This document shows, in pieces, positions 10,999-21,639 of a stretch of DNA of 64,000 nucleotides (position 1 is the first letter of the stretch; every line of letters begins with the position of its first letter). The translations under genes were made by a program, and so were the position numbers. The DNA comes from Cliona cf. orientalis (Eukaryota > Porifera > Demospongiae > Clionaida > Clionaidae). Location of the stretch: assembly GCA_963930775.1 (NCBI GenBank), contig OZ005701.1, positions 4,161,669 through 4,225,668 of the forward strand. Reading direction: 5' to 3'. The notes under the pieces were generated by a model that did no database searches, was not told the DNA's origin, and saw only the letters and a program-made list of their open reading frames with translations.

Positions 10999-11179
10999 TG
11001 TTTAGAGGCGCTGAGCGGGCGCCGCACGCCATTAGGACACAATTATTAATAATTACTACAAATTAGCTGTCAGGAACCGGAAATGAGCTAGGAAGCTAGG
11101 TTAAATACGTTGATATGTGAGACCGAGCCTTCTGAAGTATAATCTGTAGTTTCCAGTCAAAGTGTAGCCTTTTTGAGAA

Positions 11180-11385
11180 TTGAGTGCTGCAGAATCTACA
11201 GAAAGCAACTGCTACCCAATTATGGATAATCTCTCTCTTGGATCAAAGGACAACCAAGCTATGAGTTCAGAAACACAAAGAGAGAGGAAACCAACAAGCA
11301 GATATCTCAAGGATAATGCCAGTGGTTCACTATTATCTCAGAGTCTTGATCAAAGTGAGTATATACCACAAATACTATTGCATAG
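11180..11385 (+). CDS. Candidate exon, unknown protein
   Basis: An open segment reads MDNLSLGSKDNQAMSS then RERKPTSRYLKDNAS and ends at a good donor (CAAA|GTGAGTAT at about 11353-11362). A second possible exon at about 11760-11880 ends at TTTG|GTAAGTAC, but the two phases do not join directly, so an exon would have to lie between. It lies inside the 4.1-kb TIR element, so it could be that element's own gene. No domain recognised. Confidence 0.25.
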
Positions 11386-12359
11386 TTGAGATCATACAAG
11401 CTATACTAAATTTTAAATAGAATTGTTAACCTGTACAAGAGATTTAATCAATATATAATAACTAAAAAAGGGACATGTAAGTTGTACTTTAGTTAGTCAA
11501 AAGGCAATTACAAGGGTGGTTTCAAGGCAGCTGTTTTAGCTATTGCAAAGGTGACTAAGTCTGCTGTGTATAACCTGTAAACATCACATATAGGCAAAGT
11601 CACAGTGGTGTGTAAGCAAACAGGAAAAAAAATGGTGGTGGCAGTCTCAAAGCTGAGTAAGGAGATAGGAGAGCTGACCAGGAGTGATGTACGTTTGCAC
11701 ACCAGGCACATAACTACTGCTAGATGAGAATGGAAAAGCCTACCCAGTTACTGTGATACGCTAGGAACCTTTTGGACCTTATGTTCACCAAAAGAGAACA
11801 AAGGCAGTCATTGGTGCTTCCCACATCCAAATCTACCAAGCCACCTCTTGATCAAGAGAAGGTTATACCAAACTATTTGGTAAGTACACAGTGTTTACTG
11901 CTTAGATATAAGTCATTTAAAGCTGGTATGTGGAGCTAGTGCATGATTCGAAAAACCTTTTTTAAATGTTTTAAATGTCATGTTGCCCAAGTGATGAGTT
12001 AAACTAGCTGGTTTTAAACTTGTAGCCATGTTCTGAAAAGTATATGTAACCCTGATCTGAAAAGAACTAGAGAAAGTAGGAATGAATACAGTGAGTGAAA
12101 TCAGAGAGGTTGAGTGTACACACTGTACGCAAGTACAATACCTAATAATATTATACGGTAAACAAGATGCGTAGATGATCTACTTCATCATACTTACAGA
12201 CTGTGTTGAGAAGAGATATCACAAGCAGTACGACATGTAAAAGCTACTTGGCTCTTGAATAAAAAATGCCGGGATGCAAAGCCGGACATTATTATAGACT
12301 ATACATGTTTAACTAGAGACATCCACTTATTGTGTACATGTACTTAACTACATAATGTG

Positions 12360-12633
12360 CTGTATTCAGGAAATCTTGTTAAGACGACACAAGATCCAAC
12401 GTAATCAAATTGCCGATCTCTTAAGATCATGTAAGATCCTTTATGGGATCTTGTAAGATCTTATTACTTCACAAGATCTATATGTAAGCAAATGGCTGAT
12501 CTCTTAAGATCATGTAAGATCCCTCAAGGGATCTTGTAGGATCTTAATATAAGATCTTGAATGATCTTGGTTTCAAAAAAATGTAAGATCTTGATTGATC
12601 TTCACTTATATTCCTTCAAGATCTCACAAGATA
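12360..12633. repeat. AAGATCTTGTAAGATC-rich array
   Basis: Dense direct and inverted copies of AAGATC(C/T), TGTAAGATC and GATCTTGTAAGATC lie just inside the right TIR of the 4.1-kb element. They mirror the CTTACAAAGATCTTGTAA sequence at its left end and can form subterminal hairpins. Confidence 0.65.
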
Positions 12634-12693
12634 TTTTCACTAGGGATGGCAATCTTTGACACCTGTCTCTCTATAGCTAGAGAAGACTGCACT

Positions 12694-13008
12694 TGCGTAG
12701 CCAGGATTTTCTGAGGGGATTTCCTAACAGTTGCGCGCGTGAAAATTTTAATGACCACGCCCACTTTTCGGCCACGTTGTCTAATTAACGATCGCCATTT
12801 TCAGCGAGAATTGGCTAGATTCAAGAGATTTTGGCAGGGAAAAGCACAAAAAGGGGAGATCTAGGCTAAGTTTCAGGAGATTTTAGTGCCTGCACATTGA
12901 ATTTGGAAACCAAGGGGGGTTTCCTGATGGCTAAATCATACTAACATATTACTGAATCTGACTGCCAGGGGGGGTTTCCGGGCAACAAAGAAACAACTAA
13001 GCTATGCC
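12694..13008. mobile_element. Small MITE inserted in the minisatellite
   Basis: The minisatellite motif CTGCACTTG is broken and resumes at CCAAAGTTACCAATTC. The intervening ~315 bp begin CGTAGCCAGGATTTT and end with the roughly complementary AGCTATGCCCCTG. Two GGGGGGTTTCC-type tracts lie inside. Confidence 0.55.
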
Positions 13009-13310
13009 CCTGCCAAAGTTACCAATTCTGGCAATCTTTGACATCTACCTCTGTATAGAGAAGACTACACTTGTCTAAAGTTGCCAATTCTGGCAATCTT
13101 TGACATCTATCTCTGTACAGAGAAGACTGCACTTGTCAAGTTGCCAATTCTTGTAATCTGACTTGTGCAAACTTGCCAATTGTGGTAATCTTTTAATATC
13201 AGTTGTCCAAAACTTGCAATTTTTGGGTTTGGGGTCGGGTTCAATGCTTTTTGCCAATGATGGCAAAAAAGCATTAAACTAAAGCTAGGTTGTCAATTTT
13301 GGATATCATT
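13009..13310. repeat. Minisatellite, continuation of the 60-bp array
   Basis: Further units of the same array (TTGCCAATTCTGGCAATCTTTGACATC) become progressively degenerate towards 13310. Confidence 0.8.
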
Positions 13311-13350
13311 TGTATAGAACCTGTATGTATGTATGTATAATAATATTATC

Positions 13351-13880
13351 GTACCCTCGTGAAAGAGGGCCCATGGGCGGTGCACCTTACATTGGGCCAA
13401 AATTGGGGGATGGGCCGATATTCGAGGTATCATTTTCGCGTTTATACTCGAAAGAGCGCTCAGGTAAGTCACCCATGCTAGCTTCATAATTTGAATAGTA
13501 GCAGCGGCTACTTTTGATTTCAGCCTTATTCAAGCACGGTTACCAATCCAGAGCAAGGGCGGCTGCGATACTTCACTGTGTGTTGTTGAGTACAGCCGTA
13601 TTCAGTGGGCGTGGCTACGATCGCTAGCCGTGTATGATCGTTTATTTGTGCTGAAACGTGGCATAAAGTTAGCTAGGCTTAGATTTAGCACGTTACTTAT
13701 CGATCTTACATAGATTATTCGAAGTACAGTCCAGCCATTTCATGCATTTGAGCTGCGCTTTCAAGGGCAGCTACGCATGGGCGCATATTCAAGTAAACAC
13801 TAGACCTTAGCAGGAAATTGAGCCCAAAGTGGGGGGTGGGCCGACATTCCGTAGTGGGCCCTCTTTTGCAAGGGGTATAG
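13351..13880. mobile_element. MITE with TACCC...AGAGGGCCCA ends
   Basis: The left end TACCCTCGTGAAAGAGGGCCC is matched inverted by GGGCCCTCTTTTGCAAGGGGTA at the right. Both are followed inwards by a second inverted pair (GGGGGATGGGCCGATATTC against GGGGGGTGGGCCGACATTCC in direct sense). No coding sequence. Confidence 0.5.
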
Positions 13881-13894
13881 TATATAATTTTATC

Positions 13895-14400
13895 GCTAAG
13901 GTTACCAAAAATGGTAATATTAGTATGTCAAGGATTGCCAATAATTGCCAATAATGGGAGAAATTGTTGAACTAAACATTGCCCTGCAGTGTGCACCTCT
14001 GAAGTTGCCAAAAATGGCAATATCGGTATGTCCAATATGGTACCAATAATTGATAGAATAGTGTTAAAAATGCCAATAATGGCAGAAATTGTTGAGCTAA
14101 ACATTGCCAATTTTGGCTGCAGTGCAAAAATGGCAATATCAGTATGTCCAACAATATTATGGTACCAAATAGTGTTTAAAATTGCCAATAATGGCAGAAA
14201 TTGTTGAACAATTAAATCATTGCCAATTTTGACATTCATTGGTACAGAGCCTGCAGTGTACACCCTTGAAGTTGCCAAAAATGGCAAAATTGGGATGTCA
14301 AGGATTGTAACAACTGACATAGAATAGTGTTAAAAATTGCCAAACATGGCAAAAAACATTGAGCTAAAAATTGCCAACTTTGGCATATGAACATAGCTCA
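13895..14400. repeat. Degenerate tandem repeat of TTGCCA...TGGCAA units
   Basis: Larger units (roughly 110-180 bp) carry GCCAATAATGGCAGAAATTG, TTGAACTAAACATTGCC and GTTGCCAAAAATGGCAATAT, related in motif to the 60-bp minisatellite. The 130-codon minus-strand frame follows from the repeat and is not taken as a gene. Confidence 0.7.
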
Positions 14401-14794
14401 AAGCTGCCTGCTCGCATCATTCCTTAGCTGGAAAAGCCTGAGAAACTAACATATTTTTCCTGGCTTAAGTAGAAAAAAGGAGCAATGGGGGGTTAGGGAG
14501 CGATAATTTTTACACGGAGACACACAGAATGGGTTAAAACTTGATGGAAGGGAATTTTGATTCACACCTTAGAATTGGCATTTTGAAGTTTCCCAATGTT
14601 GAAGCCATGTATTTGCAATGCTTTCCGCCCACACACTACTTGATGGGTGGGGCTATGCATGTATATACCGTATTTGCTTGATCAAATGCCGCTCTCCATT
14701 AGTAGCCGCTCTTTAAATAGTTGCTGCATTTCCGGAAGTGCTGAACGAATAATCGCCGCTCTCGAATAGTAGCCATGCCATGCCTACTACTGTA

Positions 14795-15260
14795 TAGTGG
14801 GAAATTTTCGTTGGTGCTAATCTTCGTATAATTGACCAAAACACCCTTAGAATACATTTTTGTATTTTTTAACTTTGTATGCTTGCTGCGGGAGATTGCA
14901 TGCATGCGCAACTGGTAGCACTCGCACTTACATGTGGTATACAGTAATGCTAACATCACTGGCTTCCTTAATCGTAGCGGGGCTAATCGATGCTGATAGT
15001 GGTCCACTGGGATCAGGAAGGTCACTCCGTTTCGACGCCTTGGCAAAGAACCGATAATGAGACATCGTTCAGTGAGCTAGCCTTGCACTTAGCACCTGCT
15101 GCTAGTGACTGCGTGTGGCCGTGGTAGGCATATAGGTTAAAGATTACGCACAAAAGGAAAAAAATTTTCGCACACTCAAATTTTGGCAGTGTCTATTTTC
15201 GTATAAGGGATGGAGCATATGAAATATACGAAATTAGCACCATAGAAAAATTTCCCACTA
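14795..15260. mobile_element. MITE, 466 bp, TA-flanked
   Basis: TIRs TAGTGGGAAATTTT...AAAATTTCCCACTA extend inwards through GGTGCTAATCTTCGTATA and its complement. TA dinucleotides flank both sides (14793-14794, 15261-15262). No transposase; Tc1/mariner-type MITE. Confidence 0.7.
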
Positions 15261-15289
15261 TACGGATACTATTAGAGAATCTCTCTGCT

Positions 15290-15475
15290 AGATTACCGCC
15301 AACTAAAGAGGTAACTTGCAAGGACTCTTATCCCCTGCCAAGGATTAACGATGCCCTGGAAGCTCTGACCGGACTGGTTTTCGGCTTTCTCTACTGAGAA
15401 ATGGCCTCTGGCAGTTTAACATCATGCCCTTTGGCCTGTGCAAACTCAATTCTGCATTGACCTAGTGTTTCAACC
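15290..15475 (+). pseudogene. Ty3/gypsy reverse transcriptase fragment, internally deleted
   Basis: One frame reads as LKEVTCKDSYPLPRINDALEAL, the palm entry of gypsy RT. Shortly after, another frame reads LWQFNIMPFGLCKLNSAL, the conserved MPFGLCNAP region. The stretch between them, which should hold the first catalytic Asp, is deleted. No flanking LTR seen. The remnant ends shortly before the poly-G tract. Confidence 0.7.
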
Positions 15476-15491
15476 TTAATTACTTCACTTT

Positions 15492-15517
15492 GGGGGGGGG
15501 GGGGGGGGGGGGGGGGG
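15492..15517. repeat. Poly-G tract, 26 bases
   Basis: An uninterrupted run of G. A 25-base C run lies at 24698-24722 and a 20-base C run at 47660-47679. These can form quadruplexes and are error-prone in sequencing. Confidence 0.95.
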
Positions 15518-16179
15518 TGGTGATTGGTGCTCTGTAGATAATCGCCACTAACCATGTAATCATATGTATACCATGCATACACATCCCACATGAACATGCA
15601 ATCCTATATGTATCTATGGCTAATCAGCTATGTACTTATAGTTTATATGGCACACACCTCTCGATTGAAGTTCTTCAATACACTTGGAAAGTATGCTGGG
15701 AATTATTCCCCCTTCCATCTTCACAATAGTAGTGAGATCAACTCCAAATACTGCATTCAATAAAATTATCAGATCATTCAAATCAACTCCGCATTCTCAA
15801 TATATTACATGATTCAGGGTACAAAATAGGTTTAATAAAGTGACTTAGGAAACTTCGTTTGGTAGGTACTGTAAATCGTATGATCCAATGTAATGTAAGA
15901 AATTTAATTCCTGGAAATCCAATCTAATCAAAGGTAGGTAGCAAAGGAACATTTTTTCGGTGAATTGAATGTAACGTAAGAGTGTAGTACAGGTAGCTAG
16001 CTATAATACTGTTGATTTCAGCTGCGTTTGAACATCGCGTTGCATTTTGCGTGCTGCGTGCGTGTGAACGTAATAATAATAATAATATTATTGTTAATGA
16101 ACTTTCTAGGCGCGCACAACTCCTGAGCCTCGATCTTCATTCTTTACTGTATCGGTCCGCGCCAGCCTCAAGGTACTGG

Positions 16180-17561
16180 ATGCTGATGGAGTACCACAAT
16201 ACGTACTACCACCAATACGGCGGCTCTCATGTGGTTGGAAGTTCGCCGCCCGAGGCTGGCATGTTTGCTTGTGGGGTGCAATTGCAACCACCTTTATACA
16301 CCACACAACCTATGTGTTCTCAGGGCACTACTACTATACGTGTTCAAGGTCCTAAAATATCAGTGTCGGCACAGCAACACACCCAGGTTAGGATCATGAT
16401 TAGTATGGCAGGTCAGCCCCTTACAAGAGAGAAAAGGGTCTGGTAGGCATCATGTTGTGCTAGTGTGCATTGTATAGGAAATGTTCTGGATGTCACTGCA
16501 TGTACACTACATGTATGTAAATTATTACGTATTTTATGGTATGTCACTATTAATATTGCTCTGTAATTTAGTAGTATACTATATAAGGCTGATCCATACA
16601 GCATAACCTCAAGAGTCTGTCTCCTACTTTCTCTCTCTCTCTCTCTCTCTCTCTATACCATTCTTTGATGACATAGAGGCATCGTGAGACCAATCACCAA
16701 GATGCTATTGAGCTTGACGGCGACAGTGATGGCTTGTACTCATTCAGTGATGAGGAACAGGGAGCTGAATTATCTGATGTGGAGATAGCTGATCAAAGCT
16801 TAAGTTTCAGTTACACACTTAAGCTTGTCAATCCGAAATCCAAGTCAGATTTTCTAACAATTAAACTGGGTACTGCGAAGAAGTTTAAATCGTTATCATC
16901 TTTACAACAGTTCATGTACAAAACGATCTCAACAAATCCAAAGTTTAAAGCACCAGATCTGACAGATGTCGAGATGGGTTATACATAGAATCTGGCCATG
17001 GCTTGAAGGGGAGAAACATTTGGCTTTATGCTGATGGCGATGTCGAGGTTATGTACGATCATTTTAAAGAATCAGCATCTATTCTTCTTTGGTGTTACAC
17101 GGAACCTGATACTCAGACTAAAAAAGAAGAAAAAAGCAGGATCTGTTGCCAAATCATCCAAATCAGGAACTAAATATGGACAGCATTTGGAAGAGCGAAC
17201 GGCAGTGGATGACCTGTACAAGGAGCTACAGGAGAAGCATGGAAGTTATTCGCCTCGAAGGTTACGAGCTTGGGCTAACATGATCAACATGAAGACCTGG
17301 ATATCTCTAGATGAGCCTCCAAACAAGCCTTTCTTTACTCGTGGCCGTAAGCGCAGTAATACTGAATGTAGCACTAGTGTGGAGACCCCTGCCACCAAGA
17401 AGCCTCCATCAATTGCTTCACCCGGTAGAAAGGTACGAGTGCGTTCTGAGCTTATCGATCAACTTGACAAATTCCATAAGCTTAAGGAATCTGGAGCTCT
17501 TTCTTCTACTGAGTATGATGAGTTGAGAAGCAATATTCTCTCTCACAACAAGAATTTGTAA
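16180..17561 (+). pseudogene. Two-exon gene of unknown function with SHOCT-like C-terminus; two frameshifts
   Basis: Exon 1, 16180-16386 (69 codons), starts MLMEYHNTYYHQYGG and ends CACACCCAG|GTTAGG in phase 0. Exon 2 begins after a (CT)n tract and ACATAG at 16677 and reads RHRETNHQDAIELDGDSDG in the matching phase. An acidic segment leads into KLVNPKSKSDFLTIKLG. Coding sense shifts frame near 16980 (GGTTATACATAG) and again in the A-rich run near 17130, then stays open to the stop at 17559-17561. The C-terminal part has a basic stretch, SYSPRRLRAWANMINM, and a final helix pair (IDQLDKFHKLKESGALSSTEYDELRSNIL-like) resembling SHOCT oligomerisation motifs. I do not recognise the main domain. Either a decayed copy of a repeated gene or a real gene with sequence errors in homopolymers. 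Confidence 0.55.
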
Positions 17562-17572
17562 TGTTTGTCGAT

Positions 17573-17925
17573 GGCAACATTTTTTTGGCTACAGCATGTA
17601 AGGAAGTGACCGCCTTAATCAGGTGACCGTAGAGGCAGGTTTTAGCCCCAATTTTTGCGGGCAACATTAAAAGCTGGGAGATCGAGAGAGGGCCTTGGGA
17701 CGAGGCTAGGCAGGTTCCACTGTATTTATAAATCTCATAACGTGTATATATGGAACAATTGATAAAAGTGTATTTTTCAAAGTTGAAATGTTTCCATATG
17801 TTCTATAGCTAGTAGATTAAGTACGGTCAGTTTGTACCGGATTTCTTCTAAAACTTCGGCATGAAAAGACTACTTAAACTTTACTGAATCTAATAATATT
17901 ATCATCGAGTTGGTAGACTCTATAA
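17573..17925. repeat. Repeat remnant shared with 62820-62970 and the 36.9-kb insert
   Basis: The segment AATCTCATAACGTGTATATATGGA, GTGTATTTTTCAAAGTTGAAAT and AGATTAAGTACGGT matches 62870-62970. It is related to the insert in the DIRS recombinase (36905-37060) and to about 30130-30240. Confidence 0.5.
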
Positions 17926-18480
17926 GTAGTCATGGTCCGGATATGCCATATATGTAATACATTACAAAAACGTTAATAATCCAGAGCAAATAAAATTTTA
18001 AGGTTTTAACTTACATATTCATGATCTACGCCAGAATAGCCATCTATCAAGCCCTGAAACACCCATGGAAACAATCAGCTATGCCTGAACCAGCTGTTCG
18101 TAAAAAAAGTGCAAATTGTCAATCTTCTTTCATCTTATCCAGGGCTAACTCAAGACTTCTTCTACCTCTCATCTTGGTTCAACCATAAATCCACTCCATT
18201 TGTTAAGCATATGTCCGTGGTACACTACTTTTGCGTTATCATGACAGTTGGTAAATCGTGGCACATGCAGCACATTTCACATACACAATTGGTCATCTCC
18301 GATACGTCATTTTGCCATATAATGCGCATGCTCGTATAGCATTGCCATGATAAAGTCATGTGACAAATGAAGACAGTACTAGTGGTACGCATGCCGGCGC
18401 ATAGAGCTCAAGCGATCAATCACGCCACTAGCAATAGCTCGAGTGCTCGGCGATAAGCTGCCAACACTTAACTTCGCTTC
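17926..18480 (-). repeat. Repeat family F, diverged copy
   Basis: Begins with the family's signature (TAGACTCTATAAGTAG, GGATATGCCATATATGTAATACATTAC) and continues through CAGGGCTAACTCAAGACTTC and ATAATGCGCATGCTCG to AAGTCATGTGACA. Other copies lie at 46665-51090, 63225-63850 and, split by a retrotransposon, at 23040-23363 plus 28858-29060. Confidence 0.7.
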
Positions 18481-18605
18481 ATAAACAGAAAGCAAAGTTC
18501 TCTGCAAAGTGAATCTCTACTGAGAATGATGTAACTTCATTCAACACATATTCTATTCCCATTTGTAGCATATACGTGTGATGACCTTTGCCGAAAATGA
18601 TACTA

Positions 18606-20571
18606 CAGTGGAACCTCACTTATCCGCACCTCTATTATCCGGCTGCTCGGATTATCCAGCACTGAGCTCAAGGATATTCTAATTAACGCCCATGCCACGT
18701 GCATGACAAAAATTGCATGTTTAACAATGGCTAGTTCAAGTACTAAGTGTAATTCTAAGAAAAGAAAGTGAGTGGTACTTACCTTGGATGACAAACTTGC
18801 CATACTTGAATCGTCTTAAGAATGAAAAGCAAGAAAAACTTGCTGCTGAGTATGGGGTCGGACATTCGACGATCAGTGACATCAAGAGTGAGGATAAACT
18901 AAGGGCATTCGCTTCAACAATGGAAGGTTTGGCTATGAACACAAAAGGACGAAAGGTAATACGCCTGGCAGACGATGAGAAGCTCGATAAAGCAGTGTAC
19001 CTATGGTTTATTCAGAAGAGGTCTCAAGATATGCCCATAAGCGGTCCCGTTCTTTGTGAGAAAGCTACACAACTTCATGCTCAGCTACATGAGGGCGATC
19101 CTGGTAATCTGGAGTCATCCTTTCAGGCAAGTAGGGGGTGGTTTTGGTGTTTTTGTCAGCGCCACGGAATAAGGCAACTCTCTTTACAGGGAGAGAAAGT
19201 TTCATCCGATGTTTCTGCAGTAGAGCCGTTTAAAAAGGAATTACAGGAGCTACTCGAATGTGAGCACCTGACTCTTGACCAGCTTTTCAACTGTGATGAG
19301 ACAGGATTATGTTTCAGAATGCTTCCGGACAAAACTCTGGCAGCTAGATCTGAAAAAGATGCCTCTGCTATGAAGAAACAGAAAGAGCGTGTAACATTAA
19401 TGAGCTGTTCCAATGCCACGGGGATGCTCAAGCTGCCATTGATGGTGATTGGCAAGTCAGCAAATCCTCGCTGCTTTAAGAATATCAATAAGGCAGCGTT
19501 GCCTGTCCTATACCGTGCTCAAAAGAATGCATGGATGGACTCAAAAATTTTCTCTGACTGGTTTCACAAGGATTTTGTGCCATCAGTGACAAAATATCTG
19601 AAAGAGAGAGGCCTACCCGTCAAGGCGTTGCTTCTGCTGGACAATGCACCTTCACATCCTGATTTGCCAACCCTAGTCAGCAAGGACGGACACATCAAAG
19701 CTTTATTTCTTCCACCTAACACAATTTCTCTCTTTCAGCCAATGGATCAAGGTGTGATAGAAGCCATGAAGAGGAGGTATCGCAAGGCACTGTTGCAAAA
19801 ATTGCTCTTAGAGGATCAAGAGGGGAGGTCAATCGTTCAATTTGTGAAGCAAATCAACATGAAAGATGTTGTTTACATGACAGCTGCAGCCTGGCAAGAT
19901 ATCCCCTCTTTGACGCTTACGAAATCATGGAACAAGCTCTTGCGTACTGCTGAAGTATCAGTTGACTCAGGAGATGGCAGTGATGAAGTGCTCCAACTTG
20001 CCCAGCAGCTGGACTCGAACCTTGAAACTGAGGATGTCAACACATGGATTAATGTGGACAGTGGTGATAAAGGTTATGAGCTGCTCTCAGATGAAGATAT
20101 TGTCAAGCAGGTCACTCAGACAAAATTAATGATAAAGAAGATCCAGAGGAAGATGACGGGGATGAAATTGAAGAAATTAAGGATATACCCTACTCTGGAG
20201 ATGTGAAAGACATGCTGGACAGATGTCTACTTTGGTACGAGGGGCAAGATGAATGCACGGCCACTTCACTTCTCTTATTGAAACGAGTATGGGATTTAGC
20301 AGCCGCTAAACGCTTTGCCAATTTGAAACAACTAACACTACATGCTTTTCTTAACCAATAACTCAACAATGGATTCATACTTTCTTCGATCAATAACTCA
20401 GATTCATGCAGTGCTTTTACTTATACATGCATTATTCAACTTGTGTATAATATTATGTTGTACACATTACAGTATAATGATTGTGTATGTCGTATGCTTC
20501 ATGTATCTGGCATTTTCACTTATCCGGCAATGCCTTGGTCCCATTGGGGACGGATAACTGGGGTTCCACTG
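18606..20571 (+). mobile_element. Tigger/pogo-type DNA transposon, 1,966 bp, TA target duplication
   Basis: The left end CAGTGGAACCTCACTTATCCG at 18606 and the right end CGGATAACTGGGGTTCCACTG ending at 20571 are inverted repeats. They are flanked by TA at 18604-18605 and 20572-20573. The TIR sequence and TA target match the Tigger group of Tc1/mariner transposons. One transposase gene lies inside. Confidence 0.92.
18727..20360 (+). pseudogene. Tigger/Jerky-like transposase, frameshifted at both ends
   Basis: The central 472 codons (18788-20206) are open. An N-terminal HTH (EKLAAEYGVGHSTISDIK) is followed by a CENP-B-type DNA-binding domain (WFIQKRSQDMPISGPVL, GWFWCFCQRHGI) and a DDE_1 catalytic domain. 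The three acidic residues are in FNCDETGL, LLLLDNAPSHP and MDQGVIEAMKRRYRK. The family's usual start (MASSSTKCNSKKRK) lies at 18727 in another frame, and two small indels separate it from the main frame near 18765-18830. Near 20110-20140 the coding sense shifts again to an acidic tail ending about 20360. All catalytic residues remain, but the element is probably inactive. Confidence 0.88.
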
Positions 20572-20634
20572 TACTCTCAATTATTCAGTAAAGGGTGCTG
20601 AATAATTAGAAGGGCCAAATTTCTAGAAGCATGA

Positions 20635-20935
20635 CAGTGGTGGATCCAATTTTTGAAGCCATGCCCACTTTGAGGTTAAAACCATGCCCATTTTGATCGT
20701 TTATTAAGAGTTCTACCGGTGTTTTTAAACTAATTTTCTGCTAAGCATGCTAAGGTGAGCCACAGCAGTAGTTTTCGTTAATAATAGTTTTGTCAAGAGT
20801 ATTCCTGGTTCTGTAGACAGAGAGCCCAGTGTCAATGTCACTACAGTATTAAAGAACTACAGAATGAAGATGCCAAGGTCAGCAGCTTAGGGTGGTGCCC
20901 AGGCACCCTGGGCACCACCCCTGGATCTGCCACTG
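20635..20935. mobile_element. MITE with CAGTGGYGGATCC ends
   Basis: The left end CAGTGGTGGATCCAAT and the right end CCTGGATCTGCCACTG are inverted repeats. A related element lies at about 33747-34095 (GCAGTGGCGGATCCAGGGG). No coding sequence. Confidence 0.65.
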
Positions 20936-21244
20936 TATGTTATATTAATTCTATGGTACTATGAATTAGTACAGAATCGATGCAGAATACATTATCATAG
21001 TAACTACAGCTGTAATTGCAAAATCAGCCAACCTTGATTAAACAATCAACCCTGCCCTTTTCATTGAAACCACACCCACATCATTGCAAATAGTAGCACC
21101 ACTGATGGTTCATGGTAAATTTCTCGGTCTGGAGGTGCCTTTTGGTGCATGAATGTAAGTGAAAAATCACTCACTTGTAAAAACATGATGTTCAAGGTTA
21201 AAACTATCCCGTTTTTGAAATATTTTTGTTCTTGCAATGTATTA

Positions 21245-21627
21245 TAGTCCAACCTCGAATATCCGAACTCAAGATCCAAAGAAAACGCAGGGTCAAAGTA
21301 CACATTGTGACCACGTGACCAGATTGTGCATGCGCAGTAAACCTACGTCCCGTAGCTGCAATGCGAGAATCAGCTGCTGCACTGCTATCAAACCTAGTTC
21401 TAACGCTCAAAGAAGTAAAATAAATGCAAGGTAAGCGTTCTATCAATCGAGGATGAGATTCAAATGGTTGAAATACTCGATAAATCTATCATATATACAT
21501 TTTACATACATGATCGATTTCGTGGGTGTGGCTTGGGCGTGGTCAACGTTATCCGAACTCCTTGCTTATCTGAACGGTTTGAGATTTCCCCTTGGCCAAA
21601 GGGATTCAGATAATTGAGGTTGGACTG
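21245..21627. mobile_element. Pogo/Tigger-type MITE, 383 bp
   Basis: The left end TAGTCCAACCTCGAATATCCGAA and the right end AATTGAGGTTGGACTG are inverted (left C of CAGTCC mutated to T), with TA at 21243-21244 and 21628-21629. The TIR style resembles the Tigger element at 18.6 kb but the sequence differs, so it was probably mobilised by another family member. Confidence 0.75.
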
Positions 21628-21639
21628 TACATACATGTG

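Larger units (their letters stand above)
9234..11150 (-). mobile_element. Gag-only DIRS-type retrotransposon derivative with terminal inverted repeats
   Basis: Left (about 9285-9490) and right (about 10943-11150) ends are near-identical inverted repeats of ~200 bp. The left side has a ~45-bp outer extension (GAATGGCTCAGCCCA...), which the larger DIRS copy at 36414 also has at the same end. Between the TIRs is gag only; RT, RNase H and recombinase are absent. Non-identical inverted termini with one-sided extension are typical of the DIRS group of tyrosine-recombinase retrotransposons. The copy looks younger than 36414-40885 because its gag is almost intact. Confidence 0.8.
8565..12645. mobile_element. 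4.1-kb element with 12-bp TIRs inserted in the minisatellite
   Basis: The ends CCCTAGTGAAAA (8565-8576) and TTTTCACTAGGG (12634-12645) are perfect inverted repeats. On both sides the sequence returns to the 60-bp minisatellite, which fixes the boundaries. Inside are arrays of AAGATCTT/ACAAGAT-type sequence near both ends, a gag-only DIRS derivative (9234-11150) and possible exons at 11180-11900. I see no transposase and no clear target duplication, so the superfamily is unknown. Confidence 0.6.

Noticed and set aside
8565..12645. CACTA/EnSpm transposon because of the CACTAG within the right terminus
   Set aside because: The terminus reads CCCTAGTGAAAA outward, not CACTA first, and no 3-bp target duplication or transposase is visible.
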